The notes under the pieces were generated by a model. The model was not told the DNA's origin, made no database searches, and worked only from the letters and a program-made list of their open reading frames with translations. Positions 1 to 8,170 of a DNA stretch of 33,779 nt are shown here, piece by piece. Origin of the DNA: Candidatus Fermentibacter sp. (GTDB lineage Bacteria; Fermentibacterota; Fermentibacteria; Fermentibacterales; Fermentibacteraceae); assembly GCA_030373045.1 (NCBI GenBank), contig JAUCPW010000043.1:1-33779 (forward strand). The letters run 5' to 3'. Both the position numbers and the translations under genes were made by a program. How positions within the stretch are numbered: the stretch's first letter is position 1; every line of letters starts with the position of its first letter.

Positions 1-2
1 GA

Positions 3-167
3 ACAGGGGCTAAATTAAAAAACCCTGACCTAGATAGACGAATTGCTCGTACCTTGAAGCGCTACCCAAGGCTCCTGGAAAACGTCCTTCCGAAAGAGAA
101 GAATGGAGCAAAACAGGAAAAAGCTAAGGACAGAATTGGCGGAAAAGCAAGGGCTAAACATAAATAG
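3..167 (+). CDS. C-terminal fragment of an unidentified lysine-rich protein
   Basis: From base 3 a reading frame stays open for 54 codons to a TAG at 165-167 and runs off the left edge, so only the C-terminus is visible. The other two forward frames hit stops almost at once. The fragment is strongly basic, with Lys/Arg-rich segments (RRIARTLKRYP near the start, KARAKHK at the end). The DNA is clearly richer in A and T than the genes downstream, which suggests a different origin such as a mobile-element or phage gene. I do not recognise the family. A basic tail like this would fit a nucleic-acid-binding protein or transposase, but that is only a guess. Confidence 0.4.
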   Translation, partial: TGAKLKNPDLDRRIARTLKRYPRLLENVLPKEKNGAKQEKAKDRIGGKARAKHK

Positions 168-642
168 CTCTTGTCAGCCTGTTGTGGCAACCCTACTCTT
201 ATGTCTGCCCATCGTGGGCAGGCTGATGCGCTTCACGAGAAGCCTTTCGACGATTTGGTGCATCTCGCCGTAGACGGCCCCCGCAACCAGTATTGCCCCC
301 GGCAGATCCTGCCGGGGGCTTTTCTTTCATGGGGGCAGGATCCGCGGTTCCCTGACGCCGCGTACTTCCCCAGACGAGCCCGAAGAGCCACCAGCTCTCC
401 CTCAAGCAGGAGATAGAGCACGCATTCCCGCGGGTTTTCTGCGACAGCCTATTCGTGATGCTGCCCGCCGGTTCTGTGAAGCCGATTCTGAGACTCGCGG
501 TTCCGAGGCGGATCGGGAGCTCTCGGGAACCGGCCTCACGCGCATATGGCAACTCAAGAGATACGAGCATGAGTAGTGGGTTCTGGACGGACATCCGCTG
601 CTCCAGCTATATCGAAACAAATGCTCTTTCCGGAGGTGCTCG
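168..642. other. Gene-free stretch upstream of the first complete gene
   Basis: No convincing protein gene is seen here. Reading frames on both strands lack a ribosome binding site and look compositionally random. The stretch holds a small hairpin (CTGCCC 205-210, GGGCAG 216-221) and the intrinsic terminator at 295-328. It ends with the GGAGGT ribosome binding site (about 632-637) of the gene starting at 643. A small RNA ending at the terminator is possible, but no known RNA family was recognised. Confidence 0.5.
295..328 (+). terminator. Intrinsic (Rho-independent) terminator
   Basis: A perfect GC-rich stem (CCCCCGGCAG 296-305 with CTGCCGGGGG 309-318, extended by G295-C319) closes a three-base ATC loop and is followed by TTTTCTTTC. 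This is the best classical terminator in the window. It points along the + strand, so it ends transcription of the partial gene on the left or of an unrecognised short RNA between 168 and 295. Confidence 0.8.
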
Positions 643-1758
643 TTGAAGGCGCTCACGGGAGTTGTATGCCTTTGTGCTGCAGCCTGCTGCATCAGTTGCC
701 GGGGTGGATCATCGACAACGGGAACACTCCCGGGAAGCCGTGAAATCACAACATACAGGCTTGTTGCAATGGATTCGATCGGAATCGAATCGGGTGATTC
801 CTGCTATGTCTTCGGAGATGCCACCTCTGCCGACTTCACCTCCGAAGGCGGGATCGTAGTCCTAGACGGAGTGAACTGCAGAGTCAGCTTCTTCGACTCC
901 ACCGGGGAGTTCCGCAGCTCTGTCTCCATCCAGGGCCAGGGCCCGGGAGAGTTCAACTCACCGACATTCCTGAAGACACTGCCCGGCGGAGGATTCATGG
1001 TCTTCGGACAGGAAGAGAGGAAGATCTGCCTTTATGACAGCCGGATGAACCTCCTCGATGAACACCTCTTCTATGAATCGAACCGACTCGGCCCCTACAA
1101 GGTCTATCCACTTGCGGATACATCCTACGCCGCGAATTTCTCCATTCTGTCCGCTGCCGGGGATTCGGTATCCAACACGATTCTTCTGTTGAGCGGCGAC
1201 AGCTCTATTACCATAACGAGGAGAACTGCACCATATGATCCTGACTTCGCATGGCAGACAAACACTGCGATGGTTTTCACAACTGCTCCGGACGGATCTA
1301 TTCTCGTTGCCAACAGGGCAACCGAGGAATGGAGAATTGTCCAGTTCGATCAGAGCGGGCAGCTTCTCGGCTCGATCGAACGCGACTATGAACCGGTCAG
1401 GAAGAGCGACGAGCAGCTCTCCGACGAGATGGAGCTCGCCAGACAGAGGTATCTGAACGGCATGGGAACCCTGGATGGCTTCAACTGGCAGCCTGATGAA
1501 TACCTTCCGGCGATCTCCGAGATCCAGGTGGACAGTCAGGACAGGGTCTGGGTCAAGCGGGGCGGTTACCGGGAGATCGTCTATGATGTGATGACGCTCG
1601 ACGGGGAAGACCTGTTCACCGCTACCTTCACTCCCCCTCAATGGCTGAGTTGCTTTACATGGAATCTGAAGATCAGCGAAAATGGCTGTCTGGCCCGTCC
1701 ATACCAGCCGGACCGGTACCCTCTGGTCTATCGGCTGGAGCTCGTCGCGGAGGAGTAG
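643..1758 (+). CDS. Six-bladed beta-propeller lipoprotein (paralogue 1)
   Basis: Predicted 371-residue exported protein. The start is a TTG preceded by GGAGGT at good spacing. A short hydrophobic leader rich in Ala and Cys precedes a Cys-Arg-Gly-Gly-Ser-Ser run, which fits lipoprotein processing, although which Cys is lipidated is unclear. The mature part carries repeated blade-like units of the NHL/six-bladed propeller type (for example G-G-I-V-V-L-D followed by V-S-F-F-D-S-T-G-E-F, then G-Q-G-P-G-E-F). It shares the signature D-S-I-G-I-x-x-G-D-S-x-Y-V-F-G with the proteins at 12814-13938 and 21802-22914. A later block (DEQLSDEMELARQRY, then DRVWVKRGG) also matches those paralogues. The family probably binds a ligand or partner at the cell surface; no enzymatic residues are evident. 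Confidence 0.8.
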   Translation: MKALTGVVCLCAAACCISCRGGSSTTGTLPGSREITTYRLVAMDSIGIESGDSCYVFGDATSADFTSEGGIVVLDGVNCRVSFFDSTGEFRSSVSIQGQGPGEFNSPTFLKTLPGGGFMVFGQEERKICLYDSRMNLLDEHLFYESNRLGPYKVYPLADTSYAANFSILSAAGDSVSNTILLLSGDSSITITRRTAPYDPDFAWQTNTAMVFTTAPDGSILVANRATEEWRIVQFDQSGQLLGSIERDYEPVRKSDEQLSDEMELARQRYLNGMGTLDGFNWQPDEYLPAISEIQVDSQDRVWVKRGGYREIVYDVMTLDGEDLFTATFTPPQWLSCFTWNLKISENGCLARPYQPDRYPLVYRLELVAEE

Positions 1759-1917
1759 ATCGCCTTCTCGAGGAGATCGGATCGTCAGATGTCCCGTGGA
1801 AGTGAGACCGCGAGCATTGGCTCTCGAGTTCCTCCCTCATCCTCGTTCGGAGACGGAGGATCCGATCATACGAATAGTGCCGTTGAATCGAACCAGAAAC
1901 CACTCTGGAGAGGGGTC

Positions 1918-3378
1918 ATGAGCACAGCGAAAAGCCGGTCGCCTCTACCTCTTCTTGTGCTCCTGCTGCCCATGTCGGTCCATGCAGGCACAATCCGTGT
2001 GCCCTCCCAGCAGCCGACGATCCAGGATGCGATCGTTGCCGCTTCGGATGGAGACTCGATACTCGTCTGGCCGGGCACATACCATGAGTGGATAGATTTC
2101 ATCGGTAAGGACGTCGTTCTTCTCTCCCTCTCCGGGCCAGCTGACACCGTCATAGACGGCTCTCCCCAGGGTGACGGATCCGACGCCAACTATTCCAGTA
2201 CCGTCACCTTCGAGAACGGGGAAACGCGCAGCGCGGTCATCCAGGGTTTCACCATCACAGGTGGGCAGGGCACATACCTGTATGGACCCATCTGCGGCGG
2301 GGGCATCCTGTGCCTCGAATCCTCCCCGACGATACGGGGCAACATCATCACGGGGAACGAACTGATGGAGTTCTATACCGGCATCGGGGAGAGGGGCGGG
2401 ATCTATTCCTACCAGGGCGCCCCCATGATCGTTGCGAACGTCATCTCTGACAATATCGCCCAGGGTGGCGCCGGCGGAGAGGGCGGCGGGATCTGGTGCG
2501 TCTTCGGTGAGACGATCATCATGAACAACGTGATCTGTTCGAATCTCGCGGAGGGAAGCGGCGGAGGCATCAATTGCTCCGGAACTTCAGGCGGACTTGC
2601 GGTACATATCGTCAACAACACGATAGTCGGGAACTCGGGCACCTTCGGGGGGGGTATCGACTGCGCCAGGGCCGTCGAGCTCCGCAACTGCATCCTTTGG
2701 GACAACGAGGCGTCCGTCAGTGGCCCTGAGATATCCCTCCGCAGCGCCACACCGGCATCTGTCCTGGATGTCGACTACAGCGATATCGAGGGGGAGCAGA
2801 CCGGCATATATGTCTGGACGGGCAGCACCCTCGACTGGGGCCTGGGGATGCTGGATCAGTACCCGGTGTTCGAACCGGGTCCGCTGTCACTCTATCACCT
2901 CGAAGCCGGTTCTTCACCATGCATCGATACAGGGGATCCCTCAGTCGCTTGTCGCGACTTCGAGGACACGGGCAGCCCTGGATACCCCCTCTGGCCCTCC
3001 CTCGGGCTGATCAGGAACGACATGGGCGCCTTCGGAGGGCCACTGTCGGTCTACTGGACGAATCGGATGACGGGGATCGGCCAGGAGGAAGGACAATCGA
3101 GCGGTCCCGGCAGGCCGGCACTCCACGTCTCGCCCAATCCGGCATCGAGTTTCTGTATCGCTTCACTCGACCTGCCGTCGAACGGCATGGTCGACCTCTG
3201 GGTGACGGACTCCTCGGGCAGAAGGGTTGTGAGTTCATACACAGGCATGCTGCCTTCGGGGTTACACGTGTTCGAGCTGGATCTGAGCGGGCAGCCCTGC
3301 GGGATGTACTTCGTCGTCTCCAGGTGCGGCCAGGTCTCGGCCATGCAGAGGATCGTCGTCATCTCGAGCTCTGAATGA
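1918..3378 (+). CDS. Secreted right-handed beta-helix protein with C-terminal sorting domain
   Basis: Predicted 486 residues. The ATG at 1918 is chosen because it follows GGAGAGG and opens a clear signal peptide (MSTAKSRSPLPLLVLLLPM, then HAG). An in-frame start further upstream at 1789 would put junk before the signal. The mature protein starts with the I-R-V-P-x-Q-x-P-T-I-Q-D-A-I motif typical of DUF1565/pectate-lyase-like helices. It continues with parallel-helix repeats (GFTITGG, GGGILCLESSPTIRGNIITGN, GGGINCSGTSGG, NNTIVGNSG). The linker ends in D-M-G-A-F-G-G. The last 85 or so residues (HVSPNPASSF to GMYFVV) look like a T9SS type A/FlgD-like Ig module. The fold is often seen in polysaccharide-binding or -degrading proteins, but no catalytic set is obvious. 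The 3' end overlaps nothing real; the next gene starts 68 bp on. Confidence 0.85.
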   Translation: MSTAKSRSPLPLLVLLLPMSVHAGTIRVPSQQPTIQDAIVAASDGDSILVWPGTYHEWIDFIGKDVVLLSLSGPADTVIDGSPQGDGSDANYSSTVTFENGETRSAVIQGFTITGGQGTYLYGPICGGGILCLESSPTIRGNIITGNELMEFYTGIGERGGIYSYQGAPMIVANVISDNIAQGGAGGEGGGIWCVFGETIIMNNVICSNLAEGSGGGINCSGTSGGLAVHIVNNTIVGNSGTFGGGIDCARAVELRNCILWDNEASVSGPEISLRSATPASVLDVDYSDIEGEQTGIYVWTGSTLDWGLGMLDQYPVFEPGPLSLYHLEAGSSPCIDTGDPSVACRDFEDTGSPGYPLWPSLGLIRNDMGAFGGPLSVYWTNRMTGIGQEEGQSSGPGRPALHVSPNPASSFCIASLDLPSNGMVDLWVTDSSGRRVVSSYTGMLPSGLHVFELDLSGQPCGMYFVVSRCGQVSAMQRIVVISSSE

Positions 3379-3446
3379 TCATCACGGGGATCAAGGAGCG
3401 TTTACCGACGTGGTCGTGTCATCCCTTGTCGAGGAAGAGGACATTG

Positions 3447-4031
3447 ATGACCAGGATGATGATGATGGCATGCTGCTGTTCGATTGTGGCATGCGGCTGG
3501 AACCCGATCACGTACGTCCCTGGCCCTGACTCCCTGATGTATTACCAGGATCCCGACAGCGCCTGGAAGGTGATGGCGAACCTGCAGTACTCCTATACTG
3601 CCAGAGATATCGATGTCTACTTCGATTGCTTCTCCGAGGACTTCGAGTTCTTCATGCCCGAGGAGTTCTGGGCCGACTATGACGGAGACGGCCTGCCCGA
3701 CAGCTGCTGGGGTGTCGATGTCGAACTGGCCATGACGGAAGCCATGTTCGAATCAGTTGACCTCGTCGAGTTGTCTTTGGTAGGCAGTTCCGAATCTCTC
3801 TGGTCCGGGGATTCCACCGGCACGACCCTGCAGCTCTCGAGAGGCTTCAATCTAGTCATCTATACGTCTCTGGTCCCAGCCGAGTCGCTGTCCGCTTATG
3901 GAATGCAGGAGTTACTCCTGAGACCGGATTCCGCAGGGATCTTCCACATCTGGAGATGGTGGGACTGCTCGGATCCGGCAGCCCCGTACTGCTGGACCGA
4001 GCTCAAGGGGACAGGCACCTGGTCCCGCTGA
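3447..4031 (+). CDS. Putative NTF2-like lipoprotein
   Basis: Predicted 194 residues. The ATG at 3447 follows GAGGAAGAGG and opens a short leader of methionines and cysteines ending in a lipobox (I-V-A-C-G), so the protein is probably a lipoprotein. The body starts with S-A-W-K-V-M-A-N-L-Q-Y-S-Y-T-A-R-D-I-D and F-S-E-D-F-E-F-F, the helix-plus-cone pattern typical of small NTF2/SnoaL-like folds, and ends with a Trp-rich strand (FHIWRWWDCSD). It lies just downstream of the beta-helix gene on the same strand and may be co-transcribed. The fold call is inferred from sequence pattern only, and no catalytic role is claimed. Confidence 0.7.
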   Translation: MTRMMMMACCCSIVACGWNPITYVPGPDSLMYYQDPDSAWKVMANLQYSYTARDIDVYFDCFSEDFEFFMPEEFWADYDGDGLPDSCWGVDVELAMTEAMFESVDLVELSLVGSSESLWSGDSTGTTLQLSRGFNLVIYTSLVPAESLSAYGMQELLLRPDSAGIFHIWRWWDCSDPAAPYCWTELKGTGTWSR

Positions 4032-4240
4032 ATCCGGGTGCCCCCGGGATCGGGTGAGCCTCCCACGGGGTTGTCACCGGGGGGGGATGATCCGACAGGG
4101 CGAATCCTGTCATGTCCACAAGTCCTCTGCAGGTCGGAGAATCGTTGACCCCCTGGGCAAGGCGCCGGTATAAACGTCCCGACGAACCCGCGGCTGTCGA
4201 GTCTTCCGACGACGAACCGCCCGAACCCCCCGGGAGAACG

Positions 4241-5620
4241 ATGGACCAGACCAGGCCGGAATGTGCAGGGCTTTCGCGAACTGCGAGCCTGATCCGTGCA
4301 TGCGATCTCCTGCTCGCCCTGGCGATCCTGCTCCTGATGACGGGTTGCGGAAGGGATGCCAGGCCGAACATCCTCCTGATCCTCCTCGACACTACCAGGG
4401 CCGACCACCTGAGCTGCTACGGGTACGGGAGGGGGACGACCCCCAGCCTCGACAGCCTGGCTGAAGCAGGGACCAGGTTCGAGCGGGCCATGAGCGGCAG
4501 CCCCTGGACTCTTCCCTCGATGGCTACGATCTTCACCGGCCTCACCGAGAGATCCCACAAGGCCCGGCTCAGCGACGGCGTCTTCTACGGGGTGGACCCC
4601 GGACTCCCCTACCTGCCGGAGCTTCTGGCCAGGAGCGGCTACGGGACCGCGGCATTCTTCAACGTGATCTACATGAGCGAGCATTTCGGCTTCCACAGGG
4701 GATTCGAGCACTTCGACTGCCGCGGTCTCGAGGAGGTCACGCAGAGCAGGTCCGCCGGTGAGACCGTCGATGCATTCCTCGCCTGGCTCGCGACCAGGGA
4801 CGGCGAGGAAGCACCTTTCTTCGCAGCGGTCCACTTCTTCGATCCTCATGCCACGTACGACCCTCCATCACCCTACGACACCCTCTACGCGGACCCGGAC
4901 TATTCGGGGCTCTTCGACCGTGACTGGGGGGTGATGGCCGACATGTTCGATGCGAATTCGGGGGCGGTAGTCGTCGACTCGGCCGGGGCTCGCAACCTGG
5001 TAAACCTCTACGACGGCGAACTTGCGTACACGGATGCGGAGATAGGCAGGCTGCTGGGCGGTCTGCGGGCATCAGGGTACGGCGGCAGCACTCTCGTCAT
5101 CGTCATAGGAGATCACGGGGAGGAGTTCGGCGAGCACGGCAGGTACACCCACGGGCATTCGCTCCACGCCGAACTGCTCGATGTGCCGCTGATCATCTCC
5201 GGTTGCGGCGTCCCATCCCGTCAGGTCGTCGAAGGCCTGGTCGGCACGATCGACGTGGCCCCGACGATCCTGGCCGCCGCGGATGTCCAGGCTCCGGAGA
5301 TCATGCCGGGAAGAAGCCTGCTCCTGCCCGACCACGACCCGGAGAGGATCCTCGCCGCAAGCGGGCTCGGAGGCGGAGAGAGCAGGGAGGCCTGCGTCAG
5401 GCAGGCCGCCAGGAAGGTCATCTGGAACTCGGACACCGGAGAAGCCGTGATGTTCGATCAGGCTTCCGACCCCGGGGAGAATGCCCCCCTGCCTCCCGAT
5501 GACACGCTGCTGCAGGAGGTGCTGTACTACTGGGCGACCCCGCCCGACGGCCAGCCCGCGGCGGTCCCCTGGAGCAGCGCGGTGACGGACCAGCTCAGGG
5601 ATCTCGGATACATCAGGTAG
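4241..5620 (+). CDS. Sulfatase/alkaline-phosphatase superfamily lipoprotein
   Basis: Predicted 459 residues, using the ATG at 4241 preceded by GGGAGAA. This start places a lipoprotein leader ending L-M-T-G-C (Cys36) directly before the sulfatase fold. Family signatures are R-P-N-I-L-L-I-L-L-D-T-T-R-A-D-H-L-S-C-Y-G-Y (residues 41-62), W-T-L-P-S-M-A-T-I-F-T-G (89-100), and the metal-binding G-D-H-G-E-E-F-G-E-H followed by T-H-G-H-S near residue 290. The ending, L-R-D-L-G-Y-I-R, is usual for the family. At the position of the formylglycine nucleophile (C/S-x-P-x-R) there is Thr90 in T-L-P-S-M. Classic formylglycine sulfatase chemistry is therefore unlikely; a Thr-nucleophile phospho- or phosphoglycerol-type transferase or hydrolase fits better. 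The substrate is unknown. Confidence 0.85.
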   Translation: MDQTRPECAGLSRTASLIRACDLLLALAILLLMTGCGRDARPNILLILLDTTRADHLSCYGYGRGTTPSLDSLAEAGTRFERAMSGSPWTLPSMATIFTGLTERSHKARLSDGVFYGVDPGLPYLPELLARSGYGTAAFFNVIYMSEHFGFHRGFEHFDCRGLEEVTQSRSAGETVDAFLAWLATRDGEEAPFFAAVHFFDPHATYDPPSPYDTLYADPDYSGLFDRDWGVMADMFDANSGAVVVDSAGARNLVNLYDGELAYTDAEIGRLLGGLRASGYGGSTLVIVIGDHGEEFGEHGRYTHGHSLHAELLDVPLIISGCGVPSRQVVEGLVGTIDVAPTILAAADVQAPEIMPGRSLLLPDHDPERILAASGLGGGESREACVRQAARKVIWNSDTGEAVMFDQASDPGENAPLPPDDTLLQEVLYYWATPPDGQPAAVPWSSAVTDQLRDLGYIR

Positions 5621-5710
5621 AAGTCCGGAGAAGCCATCGGACGATCCCGTCCTCCCGGTCTCTGCGCCGCAGCATGCAGGCCCGGTCCCTGAACCTCCAT
5701 ACCCCGCGGG

Positions 5711-6718
5711 TCAGAGGCGGCCGAGTGCCAGCTTGTAGACGATTGCGCCGTCTGCATCGGCGGTATAGAGGCTGCCGCCGCTGACGCGGATGCAGTAGGG
5801 CATGCCTCCTGCAGGAACCCCGGTGTACAGGAAGCCCAGGAATTCCCCGGTTTCCGCCGAGAACACGTCCACGCGAGAACCGCGAGCCTCGTCCGGCTCT
5901 CCCCGGACGACGAAGACCATTCCGCCGGCCACGCAGAGATCCCAGACTGCCGGCCTGACCAGGCTGACGCCACGAAACTCGTCGGGGTCGGGGATATCCA
6001 CAACAGGCTCCGGGCTCGACTCCGGGACCGATCCGAAGACGAGCGCACCCTCGGCGGTGTACTTGCAGACCGCATAGTCCATGATGCTGGTGTAGTAGAT
6101 GCTGCCTTCATCGTCGATGTCGATCGTACAGGATCGATAGAAGTCGACGAGCGCTGGCGGCATGCCATCGAGATCGGAGGCTGTCCCCCCGAAGCGGCGA
6201 AGGATCCGTCCGTCCGTCCCGGTTACGGTGATGGCGTTCCATGAGTCCTCGGCGAGAGGCGACGTGCAGTTCAGGACGATGATGGAATCCGAGACGGCGA
6301 TGTCGAATATCTGCCAGAAGCCGGGTGGTTCGTCGGGGTCCATACTCCGGGCGAAGGAGCCGTTCCGGTCGAAGACCTCTATGATGCGTCTTTCGTCTAT
6401 GAGGTAGACGTTGCCCGCATCGTCGACGCAGAAGTTGAAGAACAGCCAGGACAGCCTGCCCGGCCCCTCGCCCCATCCTCCGAACGAGGCAACGAACGAA
6501 CCATCCGGGTTGAAGATGTCGACCTGACCCATGTAGCGGTCGAGGACGAGCACGCGCCCGGAGTCATCGACGCAGAGCCCGGCGGGAGTGAAAATAGCGC
6601 CGGGATCGTTGCCGTCGATGGTCATCTCGACGGTTGTCCGGAAGATCTCCTCGGGCGGCCGGGAACAGCCCGGGAGGATACCGAGCAGGATCGATGCGAA
6701 TACGGAGAACGATCTCAA
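5711..6718 (-). CDS. Six-bladed beta-propeller lipoprotein (paralogue 2)
   Basis: Predicted 335 residues from a TTG at 6718. This start is chosen because it gives a compact lipoprotein leader (LRSFSVFASILLGILPGCS). The frame stays open further upstream to another TTG at 6820, but that would add about 34 basic residues before the signal. Neither start has a strong ribosome binding site. Blade-like repeats are clear: GRVLVLDRYMGQVDIFNPDG, F-G-G-W-G-E-G-P-G, GNVYLIDERRIIEVFDRNG, and GSIYYTSIMDYAVCKYTAEG. Unlike the three other propeller lipoproteins here it lacks the D-S-I-G-V-x-x-G-D-S signature, so it is a more distant relative. It converges with the sulfatase-like gene. Confidence 0.75.
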   Translation of the reverse strand: MRSFSVFASILLGILPGCSRPPEEIFRTTVEMTIDGNDPGAIFTPAGLCVDDSGRVLVLDRYMGQVDIFNPDGSFVASFGGWGEGPGRLSWLFFNFCVDDAGNVYLIDERRIIEVFDRNGSFARSMDPDEPPGFWQIFDIAVSDSIIVLNCTSPLAEDSWNAITVTGTDGRILRRFGGTASDLDGMPPALVDFYRSCTIDIDDEGSIYYTSIMDYAVCKYTAEGALVFGSVPESSPEPVVDIPDPDEFRGVSLVRPAVWDLCVAGGMVFVVRGEPDEARGSRVDVFSAETGEFLGFLYTGVPAGGMPYCIRVSGGSLYTADADGAIVYKLALGRL

Positions 6719-6863
6719 GTATCCATCAGAAGCCGGGAGCGGTTCCGATGCTGCATGTTTCCTGATCCGTGCAGGGACACCCGGCACGATCCCGCGTCGC
6801 CGGCACGGCAACAGGTGCAATTGCGAGACGCCTGGATATCCTGCGATGTCGCAGTCCGACCCG

Positions 6864-7688
6864 TCAGCCCGTGACGTGATCCCAGGCCACCGGGATCTCG
6901 CCGGGGAAGGGCCACAGCGAGACGTGCTCCCTGTCCGCCAGGAAGAGGCCGTCCTGGCTGCTCTCGTAGCCCGACCACGCGAAGAACGGCACCTCGTTGA
7001 TGCAATCCTCCGAGACGATCGTCTTGGTCTTCTTGTCGGGCTGCCTGTCCAGATCGATCAGGGCGCTCGTCAGGCGGCTCTGGGCAGATAGGTGCGTCCG
7101 CTCCGGCTCGAGTTCCGTGAACACCACCTGGCGGAAGACCTTCCCGGGCCTGTGTGTCGCATACCACGCGTACTCGACCGGGGTGAGGTTGGAGACGAGA
7201 AGCAGCTGGATCGGGCACATGACGAGATAGATGTGGGTCTTCCCGACATGATCGGGGCATCCCGCCGCAACGGCCACCTGGGCCGGCGACATAGCCTCGT
7301 GGCAGGAGTGCGATGCGAAGGTGTGGAGATTGCGGCCCGGCTCGAGAGGCATCACCTCGCCGCCGGTCTTCACCAGCCAGATCCGCCTGTAGGCTTCGAT
7401 AGGCGTGCAGGAGAAGGCGTTGTTGGAGAGGGCCGTCTTGGTGCGCTTGCCCGCCTCCGCAGCCGCGAGCGCGCTCGAGGTGTCGCCGGCGGCGTCGCGC
7501 CATCCCCCCTCGTCGAGATACGAGAAATCGGGCCTGCCGTTCGACGTCGCCAGTTCCACGAAGAGTTTCCGACCCCTGAAGTGCTTTCCCGACCCCGGGC
7601 TGCTATGGAGCGCCAGCCCCTCGATCCCGAGGGAGGTGGCGGTTATGACTCCCTGGGGGATGGACAGGACGAGGTGGACCTCGGGCAT
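6864..7688 (-). CDS. Conserved-looking hypothetical protein
   Basis: Predicted 274 residues. The ATG at 7688 is fixed by an excellent AAGGAGG ribosome binding site a few bases upstream. No signal peptide or membrane segment is seen, so it is probably cytoplasmic. The sequence is balanced and looks globular, with stretches such as RGRKLFVELATSNGRPDF, HTFASHSCHEAMSPAQVAVA, CPDHVGKTHIYLVMCPIQLL and EYAWYATHRPGKVFRQVVF. His and Cys residues clustered in S-H-S-C-H-E and A-G-C-P-D-H could bind metal, but this is not a motif I recognise. It follows the small lysine-rich gene on the same strand by about 150 bp. I do not recognise the family. Confidence 0.75.
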   Translation of the reverse strand: MPEVHLVLSIPQGVITATSLGIEGLALHSSPGSGKHFRGRKLFVELATSNGRPDFSYLDEGGWRDAAGDTSSALAAAEAGKRTKTALSNNAFSCTPIEAYRRIWLVKTGGEVMPLEPGRNLHTFASHSCHEAMSPAQVAVAAGCPDHVGKTHIYLVMCPIQLLLVSNLTPVEYAWYATHRPGKVFRQVVFTELEPERTHLSAQSRLTSALIDLDRQPDKKTKTIVSEDCINEVPFFAWSGYESSQDGLFLADREHVSLWPFPGEIPVAWDHVTG

Positions 7689-7839
7689 CTTATCCTCCTT
7701 GTTCCGCTTCCCGGCCGACCGTCTCGACCCCCTTCCCGGAAAGGAGTCCCGGAGCCCCGCCGGCGAGAGGCACTGTCGCTGCTCCATGCCGGTCGGAACG
7801 ACGGGGCATCCGGTCTCCCCGGGCGATCCCGCGAGATCG

Positions 7840-7956
7840 TCAGGACTTGGCTGCCTTGGGCGCCTGCTTGTCCTGCTTCTGCTTGGCCGATTTCGCCTGC
7901 TTGGTCTCGGTCTGCTTCTGAGCCTTGGCCTTGTCCTTCTTCCCCTTCTCGCCCAT
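7840..7956 (-). CDS. 38-residue Lys/Gln/Ala-rich small protein
   Basis: A 38-codon gene from ATG at 7956 to TGA at 7840-7842. It has a strong ribosome binding site (AGGAGGGAAGGAA) directly upstream. The product begins MGEKGKKDKAKAQKQ and consists almost entirely of Lys, Gln, Ala, Glu and Asp, so it is highly basic and likely disordered or a single charged helix. Very small proteins opening MGEKGKKDKGK occur in diverse bacteria as hypothetical proteins, from memory and not checked. The ribosome binding site and clean start and stop argue that it is real despite its length. It lies upstream of the gene at 6864-7688 and could share its transcript. Confidence 0.65.
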   Translation of the reverse strand: MGEKGKKDKAKAQKQTETKQAKSAKQKQDKQAPKAAKS

Positions 7957-8104
7957 TTCCTTCCCTCCTGAAGGAGTCCGACTGAGCCCGGGGCCTCCAC
8001 AAGGCATCTGCGGTCCCTTTCCGGCAGCCGGACGATGCCGATACCCCGGTTCATATGGATTCTAGCCGGTTCAACCGCCGGAAGCCATGCCCTGCAGGCG
8101 TTCA

Positions 8105-8133
8105 TTGACCCGGGCCGTGCCCGCCGGAATGAT
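8105..8133 (+). promoter_or_regulatory. Candidate sigma-70-type promoter for the gene at 8171
   Basis: TTGACC (8105-8110) and AATGAT (8128-8133) are separated by 17 bases. This would place the start of transcription near 8140, about 30 bases before the ATG at 8171. Confidence 0.4.
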
Positions 8134-8170
8134 CGGGTGGCTGTCGTGTCATGGACTAGGAGGAACGACG

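Noticed and set aside
3-167. Ribosomal protein or histone-like tail for the left-edge fragment
   Set aside because: The residues are basic, but no family motif could be matched, so the gene is left unnamed.
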